In this document: positions 24,319 to 31,190 of the stretch, piece after piece
Layout of the letters: each line of letters starts with the position of its first letter
Numbering within the stretch: position 1 is the stretch's first letter
DNA from: Bacteroidales bacterium
GTDB lineage: Bacteria > Bacteroidota > Bacteroidia > Bacteroidales > F082
Reading direction: 5' to 3'
Assembly: GCA_017428285.1 (NCBI GenBank)
Contig: JAFRRE010000125.1
Coordinates: 1-33,793 of the forward strand
DNA length: 33,793 bases
The notes under the pieces: generated by a model
What the model saw: the letters and a program-made list of their open reading frames with translations, nothing else
Database searches by the model: none
What the model was told of the DNA's origin: nothing
Program-made: the position numbers and the translations under genes

Positions 24319-25293
24319 TTAGAGGTTAAAGTTCATTTTCCAGATGTTGTATTCTCCCTTCTCCGTGCCACGCTGCGAGAGAAAGTATATCGACTTGCCG
24401 TCGTTGCCCCATACGGGCGAGAGGTCGTGGCCGGGATGATAGGTGAGTTGTGTGAGCCGGGTGCCATCAATGCGTACCACGTAGATATCGATGTTCTCCA
24501 CCCCCTTGTTCGTCGTGTTGGAGGCACATACAATCCATTGTCCGTCGGGCGAGAGCGATGGCGTAGTGAAGCTGCGGTTCTCTTGGCTGATCAAGATAGA
24601 CTCAGTGCCTTTTTGGAAGTTGACCCGCCAGATCTCATAGTTGTTCTGTGAGTTGCGACGCACGCAGAGGAACTCTTCGTTATTGATGGGGTAAGGTGAC
24701 ATTCCATAGCAGTAGTACGAAAGTGTACCGTTGGACAGGTCTTGGCTCCAAATGGCATAGTCGTTGCCGTCGTTGCGGGCAAAGAAGATGAGGTTGCCGT
24801 CGGGCGAGTACCTTGGTCCATAATCTCTCACATTGGGCGAGGAGATTTGTTGCACTACCGATCCTTGCTTAGCGTTAGTGGTGAATACGGAATTGTAAGC
24901 CCCGTTTCGTTTGCTGAAGCAAAGCGTTTGACTGTCGGGCGAGTAGGCTACGTCTTTCACGTCATCGCTGAAGGTACGTTGCTGGGTGCCGCTTTGTCCC
25001 GAGAGATGCTTGACGAAAATGTTACTTTTCTCGTTACGGGTGCATAGAAAAGCCAAGTCGCTGCCGTCCTTAGTAATGGCGAAATAAGGATTGGCCCACC
25101 AAGTGAGCCGATTGTCCACCTTCCGTATGTAGGGCGTGATTTGGTCGGCATTTTCATTAGTTATCTTGATAAAATTGATGCCGCCTTCTTCGGGAACATA
25201 GGTTCGCGTGTCGATGAGTTCTGTTGATTTGCAGCCTGCCAAAAACAACGTTGCCATAAGCAAGGCTGCCACTTGCATAATTCTTCTTTTCAT
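24319..25293 (-). CDS. Lipoprotein with TolB-like (PD40) beta-propeller repeats
   Basis: The preferred start is ATG 25291-25293, giving 324 residues that begin MKRRIMQVAALLMATLFLAG with the lipobox Cys21; an upstream in-frame ATG would hide the signal. After the anchor come repeated PD40/WD40-like units: DVAYSPDSQTLCFSKR, YGPRYSPDGNLIFFARND, TPSLSPDGQWIVCASN and SPVWGNDGKSIYFLSQRG. These form a propeller of the type in the C-terminal half of TolB. The N-terminal TolB domain is absent, so this is a TolB-like protein, not TolB itself. It heads an operon with the two small barrel-like proteins, which suggests an outer-membrane or periplasmic partner role for them. Confidence 0.83.
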   Translation of the reverse strand: MKRRIMQVAALLMATLFLAGCKSTELIDTRTYVPEEGGINFIKITNENADQITPYIRKVDNRLTWWANPYFAITKDGSDLAFLCTRNEKSNIFVKHLSGQSGTQQRTFSDDVKDVAYSPDSQTLCFSKRNGAYNSVFTTNAKQGSVVQQISSPNVRDYGPRYSPDGNLIFFARNDGNDYAIWSQDLSNGTLSYYCYGMSPYPINNEEFLCVRRNSQNNYEIWRVNFQKGTESILISQENRSFTTPSLSPDGQWIVCASNTTNKGVENIDIYVVRIDGTRLTQLTYHPGHDLSPVWGNDGKSIYFLSQRGTEKGEYNIWKMNFNL

Positions 25294-25371
25294 GTTGAAC
25301 TGAATATAAGTGATTGATTTCTTTTGTTTTCCTTTGTCCGCCGACGTACTGCCGTTACCGACAATACTTCG

Positions 25372-25379
25372 CAAAAATA
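25372..25379 (-). promoter_or_regulatory. Probable -7 element for the TolB-like lipoprotein operon
   Basis: TATTTTTG on the minus strand matches TAnnTTTG. It is about 80 nt upstream of ATG 25293. TTTG occurs 12 and 16 nt upstream of it, closer than the usual 19. Confidence 0.5.
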
Positions 25380-25494
25380 GGGAAAAAGTTCAAACAAAGA
25401 ATCAAAACAGGGAAAAAAGTGTTGGAAAGAACCACCCCAACCCATCGGCATAGATGCGCATTTTTCCCGTGATTGGAAAGCGGATGGGAGTTTT

Positions 25495-26478
25495 TTACTC
25501 CCCGCTCCGCATCTTCTTATGCGTCTTGGCATATTTCCCCGTCGGAATCTTGATGTCATAGCTATTGCCGGCCGAAATGGTCAGCGAATTACCGCGCAGC
25601 CAGGGGTTGAAATATTTCAGCATCTTGAGGTTGGTGCCTTGCTCGTAGGCGAAATCCACCATGTTGGGGATGCTTTGCGTGACAGTGATGGTTTTGGTCT
25701 CGTAGGGACGGTACCAACCGTTGTCGCCAATTTGGAAGCCGTATTTCTCGGGATTCTCGGTGATGAGCTTTAAGGCGAGGATACGGTATACATAGCGTTG
25801 CGTCTCCTCGGGCAGAAGCATGTCGTAGTACGAATCCACGCGCTGTTCTTCTTGGGTCTTTGTGATACGTCCGTTGCCACAGTTGAAGGCGGCTGCCGCC
25901 AAGGTCCAATTGTTGAATTTGCGGTAGGAGGCTTTTAGGTATTTGCAGGCTGCCACGGTTTCTTTCTCCACATTGTAGCGCATGTCCACCTCCTTGTTGA
26001 TTTCCAAATTGTATTCTTTGCCCGTGCCTTCCAAAAACTGCCAGAAGCCTACCGCTTTCGAAGGGGAAACGGCATTGGTCAGTTCGCTCTCAATCATTGC
26101 GAGATACTTGAAATCCTCAGGCAGACCATATTTTTCCATCAGTGGTTCCATCACAGGAAACCAGCGTGTAGTGCGTTTTAGGAGCAAGATGGTGGCGGAA
26201 TGTCTGTACGAGTTAACCATAAGTTCTCTCTCGAGGCGTTCGCGGACATAGAACAAATCCAAGGGTACCTGTTCGCCGCAGAAGTACATGGTATCAGGCA
26301 GCTCGATGTCGTGGGTGATGTGGTCGATCTGGTCGAATGAAAGGTATTCTCTTTCGGTGCCCTCGTATTCTTCCAGTTGTTCGTCGTTGGATTGCGCCAG
26401 GGCAAAAGTGATGGCGGCGGTCACACCTATTAATATAATAGCCATGCCGCAGGCGAGGAGGAGGTTTCTAGTCTTCAT
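25495..26478 (-). CDS. Membrane-anchored lytic transglycosylase (GH23, MltD-like)
   Basis: The preferred start is ATG 26476-26478, giving 327 residues that begin MKTRNLLLACGMAIILIGVT; this places a signal peptide or anchor at the N-terminus. The upstream extension would put 19 charged residues ahead of it. The SLT domain spans about residues 90-225, with catalytic Glu130 in LAMIESELTNAVSPSKAVGFWQF and the family motif AAAFNCGNGRI at 195-205. The C-terminal 70 residues look like one LysM-type repeat (VTQSIPNMVDFAYEQGTNLK, YDIKIP). The enzyme cleaves peptidoglycan between MurNAc and GlcNAc to form 1,6-anhydro ends. It follows rfbC on the same strand, with a family 2 repeat in the gap. Confidence 0.92.
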   Translation of the reverse strand: MKTRNLLLACGMAIILIGVTAAITFALAQSNDEQLEEYEGTEREYLSFDQIDHITHDIELPDTMYFCGEQVPLDLFYVRERLERELMVNSYRHSATILLLKRTTRWFPVMEPLMEKYGLPEDFKYLAMIESELTNAVSPSKAVGFWQFLEGTGKEYNLEINKEVDMRYNVEKETVAACKYLKASYRKFNNWTLAAAAFNCGNGRITKTQEEQRVDSYYDMLLPEETQRYVYRILALKLITENPEKYGFQIGDNGWYRPYETKTITVTQSIPNMVDFAYEQGTNLKMLKYFNPWLRGNSLTISAGNSYDIKIPTGKYAKTHKKMRSGE

Positions 26479-26516
26479 ATAGTGGATTTCAAATTTCAAG
26501 ATTAGTTTAGCTTTTA

Positions 26517-26582
26517 AGCTGTCAGCTCTCAGCAATCAGCTTTCAGCAGGTTGAGACCGAGCTGACTGCTGATGGCTGATGG
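26517..26582. repeat. CAGC/GCTG-rich inverted repeat, family 2 copy
   Basis: GCTGTCAGCTCTCAGCAATCAG on the left is mirrored by GCTGACTGCTGATGGCTGATGG on the right. This is the same composition and motif set as 15401-15475 and 32754-32805. It fills the gap between rfbC and the transglycosylase gene. Confidence 0.65.
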
Positions 26583-26595
26583 CCACATAATACTA

Positions 26596-27138
26596 TCAAA
26601 ACGGACTGATAAATTCCTTGAACATTGGAGAAACCTTGTCCTTTTCAGACAGAATCGGATTCTCGATGTTCCAGTCTATGCCGAGGTCGGGGTCGTTCCA
26701 GCGGATGCTGCCTTCCGAGGCTTTGTTGTATACATTGGTGCATTTATAAGTAAACACCGAATGGTCTTCGAGGCAGACAAAGCCGTGGGCAAAGCCTTCA
26801 GGAATCCAGTACATGAACTTGTTGTCCTCGGTGAGCACCACTGATTCCCATTGCCCGTATGTCGGAGAGCCTTTCCGCAAGTCAACGGCCACGTCCATTA
26901 CGGCACCTTTCACCACGCGTACCAGTTTGCCTTGGGCAAAGGGTGGTTTCTGGAAATGCAGTCCGCGCAGCACGCCTTTCATCGACTGCGACTCGTTGTC
27001 CTGCACGAAGGTCATGTCGAGCCCGTGTTGTGCGAAACGCTCCTTGTTGTAGCTCTCGAAGAAATAGCCGCGTTCATCTGGAAATATGTCCGGCTTGATG
27101 ACAAGTAGGTCTTTTATTTTGGTTTCGATGATTTCCAT
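26596..27138 (-). CDS. rfbC: dTDP-4-dehydrorhamnose 3,5-epimerase
   Basis: RfbC (RmlC) epimerises C3 and C5 of dTDP-4-dehydro-6-deoxyglucose, the third step to dTDP-L-rhamnose for surface polysaccharide. The preferred start is ATG 27136-27138 (MEIIETKIKDLLVIKPDIFP), giving 180 residues; an upstream TTG would add five. Cupin-fold hallmarks are DERGYFFESYN (21-31), the catalytic His61 in GVLRGLHFQ, and Tyr131 in SVFTYKCT. PEGFAHGF (113-120) and the usual C-terminal block WNDPDLGIDW are also present. Other rml genes are not in the window, so it is detached from its pathway operon. The 5' gap holds a cloverleaf-like palindrome. Confidence 0.95.
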   Translation of the reverse strand: MEIIETKIKDLLVIKPDIFPDERGYFFESYNKERFAQHGLDMTFVQDNESQSMKGVLRGLHFQKPPFAQGKLVRVVKGAVMDVAVDLRKGSPTYGQWESVVLTEDNKFMYWIPEGFAHGFVCLEDHSVFTYKCTNVYNKASEGSIRWNDPDLGIDWNIENPILSEKDKVSPMFKEFISPF

Positions 27139-27174
27139 TGTGTACTTTTTCAAAGGGACGAAACCTTTGCCTTA

Positions 27175-27266
27175 ACCCTCATTGCGGGCTTGACCCGCAA
27201 TCTCCTGAACGAAAGGGTGTTGTTTTCGTGTTCGGGAGATGGCGGATCCTTGTCCGCCATGAGGGT
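27175..27266. repeat. Cloverleaf-like palindromic element with three hairpins
   Basis: The outer arms are ACCCTCAT (27175-27182) and ATGAGGGT (27259-27266). Inside are three stem-loops, back to back: TTGCGGG/CCCGCAA (27182-27200); ATCTCCTGAAC/GTTCGGGAGAT (27200-27240), which pairs fully if one G-T pair is allowed; and ATGGCGGA/TCCGCCAT (27239-27260). Together they form a four-way junction in DNA or RNA. It lies between lpdA and rfbC and holds no gene. Confidence 0.85.
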
Positions 27267-27302
27267 AAAAGGCGTTTAAGGTGTTTTCCCAGTGTTGTGT
27301 CA

Positions 27303-28694
27303 TTATAGATGTACGCACTCATTATATGCAGCTGCAGCGGCTTCCATGATGCCTTCCGACATGGTGGGGTGGGGGAATACAGCATGGATGATGTCTTCGC
27401 CCTTGGCGCCCAGTTCGCGGCAGAGCACAGCGGCAGCCACCATCTCGGTCACATTGTCGCCAACCATGTGGCAACCCAACCAGTCACCAGTCTTGGCATC
27501 GAAGACGACCTTGATAAAGCCGTCTCGGTTGCCGGCAGCGGTGGCCTTGCCTGATGCGGTGAAGGGGAACTTGCCAATCTTCACCTCATAGCCTGCTGCG
27601 ATGGCCTTCGCTTCGCTCAGGCCGACGGAGGCAATTTCAGGTGTGGTGTAGGTGCAGCCGGGAATGTTGGCGTAGTTGAGCGGCTTGGGGTCGAGGCCGC
27701 AGAGCTTCTCCACGCAGATGGTGGCTTCGTGGTCGGCCTTGTGGGCCAAGGCGGGACCATGCACGATGTCGCCGATGGCATATACGCCTGGCACATTGGT
27801 GCGATACCATTCGTCCACGTTAATCTTGCCGCGTTCGGTGCTGATGCCGAGTTCTTCGAGGCCGAGGTTGTCGATGTTGGTCTGCACGCCGACGGCAGAG
27901 AGCACGATGTCGGCCTCCACGGTCTTCTCGCCCTTCTTGGTGCTGATGGTGCACACACACTTCTCACCCGTAGTGTCGACGTGGGTCACCGAGGCATCGG
28001 TCATCACGGTCATCTTCAGTTTCTTGAAGGCACGCTCCACTTGTTTGGAGACTTCCTCGTCCTCGTTCGGGACCACGTTGGGCAGGAACTCCACGAGGGT
28101 CACCTTCACACCCATCGAGGTGAAGAAGAAGGCGAACTCGGAGCCGATGGCACCTGAACCGACCACGACCATGCTCTCAGGCAGTTTGTCCAAGACTAAA
28201 GCCTGGCGGTAGCCGATGATCTTCTTGCCATCGATGGGCAGGGCGGGCAACTCGCGCACACGCGAGCCTGTGGCGAGGATGATATGGTCAGCTTCGTAGA
28301 GAGTCGCATTGCCTTCGGCATCGGTCACTTCCACTTGCTTGTCTTTGGTCAGTTTGCCATAGCCGGCGATGACATCCACGTTGTTCTTCTTAAGCAGGTA
28401 TTGCACGCCTTTGCTCATGGTGTCGGCCACACCGCGGCTGCGGGCCACCACGGCCTCCATGTCGGGTTTCACTTCGCCTTCCACCTTGATGCCGTAGTTC
28501 TCGGCATGGTTGATATAAGTGTAGACCTGCGCGCTCTTCAGCAGGGCTTTGGTGGGGATGCAGCCCCAGTTGAGGCAGATGCCGCCCACTTCGGCCTTCT
28601 CGACCACGGCGGTCTTCTTTCCTAATTGTGATGCTCTGATGGCAGCCACATAGCCTCCCGGGCCGCTGCCGATAACGATGATGTCGTATTTCAT
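27303..28694 (-). CDS. lpdA: Dihydrolipoyl dehydrogenase
   Basis: This is the E3 flavoprotein of 2-oxoacid dehydrogenase complexes and glycine cleavage: it reoxidises dihydrolipoyl groups with NAD+. The start is ATG 28692-28694 (MKYDIIVIGSGPGGYVAAIR); a TTG two codons upstream is not needed. The 463-residue protein has the FAD-binding GSGPGG near residue 9, the redox-active pair Cys40/Cys45 in GGICLNWGCIPTKA, and the second dinucleotide-binding motif VVGSGAIGSEFAF. The C-terminal dimerisation domain ends with the catalytic His442/Glu447 pair in HPTMSEG. No E1 or E2 genes are near. It is isolated between a palindromic element (downstream) and a gap with a C/G-rich hairpin (upstream). Confidence 0.96.
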   Translation of the reverse strand: MKYDIIVIGSGPGGYVAAIRASQLGKKTAVVEKAEVGGICLNWGCIPTKALLKSAQVYTYINHAENYGIKVEGEVKPDMEAVVARSRGVADTMSKGVQYLLKKNNVDVIAGYGKLTKDKQVEVTDAEGNATLYEADHIILATGSRVRELPALPIDGKKIIGYRQALVLDKLPESMVVVGSGAIGSEFAFFFTSMGVKVTLVEFLPNVVPNEDEEVSKQVERAFKKLKMTVMTDASVTHVDTTGEKCVCTISTKKGEKTVEADIVLSAVGVQTNIDNLGLEELGISTERGKINVDEWYRTNVPGVYAIGDIVHGPALAHKADHEATICVEKLCGLDPKPLNYANIPGCTYTTPEIASVGLSEAKAIAAGYEVKIGKFPFTASGKATAAGNRDGFIKVVFDAKTGDWLGCHMVGDNVTEMVAAAVLCRELGAKGEDIIHAVFPHPTMSEGIMEAAAAAYNECVHL

Positions 28695-28759
28695 ATTCAA
28701 GTATTTAATTATTTAATATTCAAAGATTTAAGATTCTCTTGTTGGTGCTTCGCGTCCTC

Positions 28760-28787
28760 CCCCCTTTTAAGGGGGTGCCCGTAGGGC
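28760..28787. repeat. C/G-rich double hairpin
   Basis: CCCCCTTTTAAGGGGG (28760-28775) is followed directly by GCCCGTAGGGC (28777-28787); both are self-complementary. This small element lies in the divergent gap between lpdA and the first FISUMP-type lipoprotein, and resembles short palindromes common in intergenic DNA of the phylum. The rest of this 268-bp gap holds a low-complexity ATTTAAAGATT-type stretch and the promoter at 28927. Confidence 0.6.
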
Positions 28788-28926
28788 GGGGGATTCAGAG
28801 GAACGAAACAATCTATATGGACAATTATTGCGCGAAAGTACGAAAAAATCCACAATCGGTAACTATTCGAAAGTATCGAATAGCTCAAAAATCTGCTCTT
28901 TTTTTATTTCCATATCAAATTCTTTT

Positions 28927-28934
28927 TATTTTTG
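28927..28934 (+). promoter_or_regulatory. Probable -7 element for the lipoprotein pair
   Basis: TATTTTTG matches TAnnTTTG and lies 28 nt before ATG 28963. No TTG at the standard distance. Confidence 0.55.
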
Positions 28935-28962
28935 CCCTTTGAAAACTCAAAATCAATTTACT

Positions 28963-29940
28963 ATGAAGAAACTAAAAAAGATTGCATCAATAGTGATGCT
29001 GGCAGCCGCGGTGGTCTTTGCCGCAGGCTGCACAAAACCCGATGAACCGAACAACGGGGAGAATAATGGGAATGGAAACGGTGGTGGAGATAGCCCTGAG
29101 GTGCCGACTGTTCCAACAGGTGCCATTGATGGAGCATTTACCATCAATGAAAACGGAGGCAAGGTCTATTTCTCGCAAGGCAACTTGCAGTATCAGGCTT
29201 CGACCAACACTTTCCGTTTTGCTGATAACCAATGGAACTTTATAGGTGGCTCATACGAAGACAATCAAATGGGTAACGTCAATGGAAGTGACAATTGCCT
29301 CATTTCCAATACTTATGATGGCTGGATTGATTTGTTTAGCTATGGTACTAGTGGTTGGAATGGAGGTTGCGCTAGTTTTGAACCTTATGCTTATTCCTCC
29401 TCCCCAGATGGTTTTCTTGATAAAGACCTTGCGGGTGAATATGCCAAAGCCGACTGGGGCGTTTACAACGCCATCAGCAATGGTGGAAACCAAGCGGGAT
29501 TGTGGCGCACTCTGACCAAAGACGAATGGGAATACATTATCAATGGGCGTAACGGTAACCGATATGCCAGGGCTCAGGTGAACGGTGTGAATGGCATCAT
29601 CCTCCTGCCTGATGGTTGGGACAACTCGGTGTATGAACTCAAGAATGTGAACTCAGGAGGCAACAACTGGGACATCAATACGATAAACCAATCCATTTGG
29701 GAGAATACCTTAGAGTCTGCAGGTTGTGTGTTTCTGCCCAATGCAGGTTGGCGCAGCATTAATAGCGTAGGAATTCGTGTATATGAGACAGGAACATACG
29801 GAAATTATTGGTCTTCAACGGCCTATAACACTTCTTCCCCCCATGCTTACAAGCTGAGTGTCGGTTGGCAAGGACCAGGAGTCTCGGCTTCTTTTGCAAA
29901 TAACGGCTATGCTGTGCGTTTGGTGCAGGATGTCCAATAA
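28963..29940 (+). CDS. FISUMP/DUF1566-like surface lipoprotein (tandem copy 1)
   Basis: The preferred start is ATG 28963, giving 325 residues that begin MKKLKKIASIVMLAAAVVFA with lipobox Cys23 (AAGC). The mature N-terminus TKPDEPNNG has acidic residues close to the Cys, resembling a Bacteroidota lipoprotein export signal, so surface display is plausible. A Gly/Asn-rich linker follows (residues 31-45), then a domain with FTINENGGKVYFSQGNLQYQ, WIDLFSYGTSGW and ADWGVYNAISNGG. The C-terminus, with YWSSTAYN and YAVRLVQD, matches the end of the Fibrobacter succinogenes major paralogous (FISUMP)/DUF1566 type as I know it. The exact role is unknown; ligand or glycan binding is a guess. It is the first of two tandem paralogues with near-identical leader and signal regions. 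Confidence 0.8.
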   Translation: MKKLKKIASIVMLAAAVVFAAGCTKPDEPNNGENNGNGNGGGDSPEVPTVPTGAIDGAFTINENGGKVYFSQGNLQYQASTNTFRFADNQWNFIGGSYEDNQMGNVNGSDNCLISNTYDGWIDLFSYGTSGWNGGCASFEPYAYSSSPDGFLDKDLAGEYAKADWGVYNAISNGGNQAGLWRTLTKDEWEYIINGRNGNRYARAQVNGVNGIILLPDGWDNSVYELKNVNSGGNNWDINTINQSIWENTLESAGCVFLPNAGWRSINSVGIRVYETGTYGNYWSSTAYNTSSPHAYKLSVGWQGPGVSASFANNGYAVRLVQDVQ

Positions 29941-29978
29941 GCTGTTTTCCATTTTTAAACTCATAAAATCAACTCACT

Positions 29979-31016
29979 ATGAAGAAACTAAAAAAGATTG
30001 CATCAATAGTGATGCTGGCAGCGGCGGTGGTCTTTACCGCAGGCTGTACGAAACCCGATGAACCGAACAACGGGGGTAATGACAACAATGGTGGTGGAGG
30101 CGAGACCCCCGAGGTGCCGACCATCCCGACAGGTGCCGTTGACGGCAAGTTTTCTATCAATGAGAACGGAGGTAAGGTCTATTTCTCACAGGGTAACCTG
30201 CAATACCAAGCCTCGACTCAAACTTGGCGCTTCGGCAATCCTTGGGATTTTGTCGGAGGCACATGTGGCATTACAGGCTATAACCCTGATGGTGAGCCTT
30301 GGCCTGGTACCATTGCTGAAAGCAATAACTGTCATGCTTCAGCCACCTACACAGGATGGGTTGACCTGTTCTCATGGGGCACCAGCGGCTGGGCAGGAGG
30401 AGTAATGGCCTGCCAACCTTATAGCATTGTAGGGAACCCCTATCCCCACACTTATGCATGGGAACATTATATTGTTGGCGACAATAGCAACAATGGCCTT
30501 GTTGGCCAGTATGCCAATGCCGACTGGGGCGTTTATAATGCCATCAGCAACGGTGGCAACCAAGCAGGACTGTGGCGCACCTTGACCAGCGACGAGTGGG
30601 AATACGTCATCAATGGCCGTGAAGGGAGTCGCTTTTGCAAAGCTACCCTAAATGGTGTGAAAGGCCTCATTCTTATTCCCGATGGCTGGGACAATGTTTC
30701 GTTTGCTTTGAATAGAATTAACTCAACGGGTGCTGCGTTTGATGCCAACACCATCAGCCAATCGACTTGGGAAAATACCTGTGCCCCTGCCGGACTAGTG
30801 TTTCTGCCTCAAACGGGGAAACGGGTGTGCAATGGTATGGGAGACCATTATGTCGTTAGTTTGGATTTAAGCGAAGGTTATGGTCTTTATTGGTCTTCAA
30901 CTGCAAAGACGGAGACATCCGCTTATCAATACAACTTCCATAGCGGAAACGTGAATCTTGATGGTGGATTGCGCTATCAAGGCTTGGCCGTGCGCCTGGT
31001 GCAGGATGTGCGGTAA
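29979..31016 (+). CDS. FISUMP/DUF1566-like surface lipoprotein (tandem copy 2)
   Basis: The 345-residue paralogue starts MKKLKKIASIVMLAAAVVFT with Cys23, then TKPDEPNNGGNDNNGGGG. Its DNA from about 10 bp before the start codon through codon 34 is almost identical to copy 1, while the mature domain has diverged. The same landmarks appear in the same order: FSINENGGKVYFSQGNLQYQ, GWVDLFSWGTSGW, ADWGVYNAISNGG, LWRTLTSDEWEYVINGRE, YWSSTAKTETS and LAVRLVQDVR. An insertion near residues 130-180 (NPYPHTYAWEHYIVGDNSN) makes it longer than copy 1. It is 38 bp after copy 1 and has a strong terminator, so the two form one operon. Function is unknown. Confidence 0.8.
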   Translation: MKKLKKIASIVMLAAAVVFTAGCTKPDEPNNGGNDNNGGGGETPEVPTIPTGAVDGKFSINENGGKVYFSQGNLQYQASTQTWRFGNPWDFVGGTCGITGYNPDGEPWPGTIAESNNCHASATYTGWVDLFSWGTSGWAGGVMACQPYSIVGNPYPHTYAWEHYIVGDNSNNGLVGQYANADWGVYNAISNGGNQAGLWRTLTSDEWEYVINGREGSRFCKATLNGVKGLILIPDGWDNVSFALNRINSTGAAFDANTISQSTWENTCAPAGLVFLPQTGKRVCNGMGDHYVVSLDLSEGYGLYWSSTAKTETSAYQYNFHSGNVNLDGGLRYQGLAVRLVQDVR

Positions 31017-31041
31017 GGTTATTTAAGTCTTTTCAATCTAT

Positions 31042-31079
31042 CAGCCCTCGGAAGGAAAGCTTTCGGGGGCTGAGTTTTT
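31042..31079 (+). terminator. Intrinsic terminator of the lipoprotein pair
   Basis: CAGCCCTCGGAAG pairs with CTTTCGGGGGCTG over 13 positions (with G-T pairs) around a 5-nt loop, followed by AG and five T (31075-31079). It is 25 bp after the stop of copy 2. Confidence 0.85.
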
Positions 31080-31083
31080 GTCC

Positions 31084-31179
31084 ATTCCCTCATAAAAATG
31101 TAGTTTTTCAAAATTATTCCCTCATAAAATTGTAATTTTTCGATAATATTCCCTCATAAAATTGTATTTTTGCAGCGGA
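31084..31179 (+). repeat. Three 32-bp tandem repeats upstream of the DUF4143 ATPase
   Basis: Units begin with ATTCCCTCATAAAA at 31084, 31116 and 31148, an exact 32-bp period. Each continues with WTGTA and a T-run (TAGTTTTTC, TAATTTTTC, TATTTTTGC). Only the third ends in a full TATTTTTG promoter element, and the earlier two look like imperfect versions of it. They directly precede the ATPase start. Confidence 0.85.
31165..31172 (+). promoter_or_regulatory. Probable -7 element of the DUF4143 ATPase gene
   Basis: TATTTTTG, inside the third tandem repeat, matches TAnnTTTG and gives a leader of about 12-18 nt. No TTG lies 19 nt upstream; instead the conserved repeat body occupies the -33 region, which suggests factor-dependent control. 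Confidence 0.55.
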
Positions 31180-31190
31180 ATTGAAATGTA

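Noticed and set aside
24319..25293. Identification of the PD40 lipoprotein as TolB
   Set aside because: The TolB N-terminal domain is missing, the protein is a lipoprotein, and no tolQ, tolR or pal genes are near.
25486..25502. GGGAGT/ACTCCC hairpin at the stop codon of the lytic transglycosylase gene as a terminator
   Set aside because: Only six base pairs, spans the stop codon, and has no T-run after it on the minus strand.
27139..27153. TTG start for rfbC five codons upstream
   Set aside because: ATG 27138 gives the usual N-terminus and length for the family.
31084..31179. Possible CRISPR array, since there are three 32-bp repeats
   Set aside because: The repeats are contiguous, with no spacers between them, and no cas genes are nearby.
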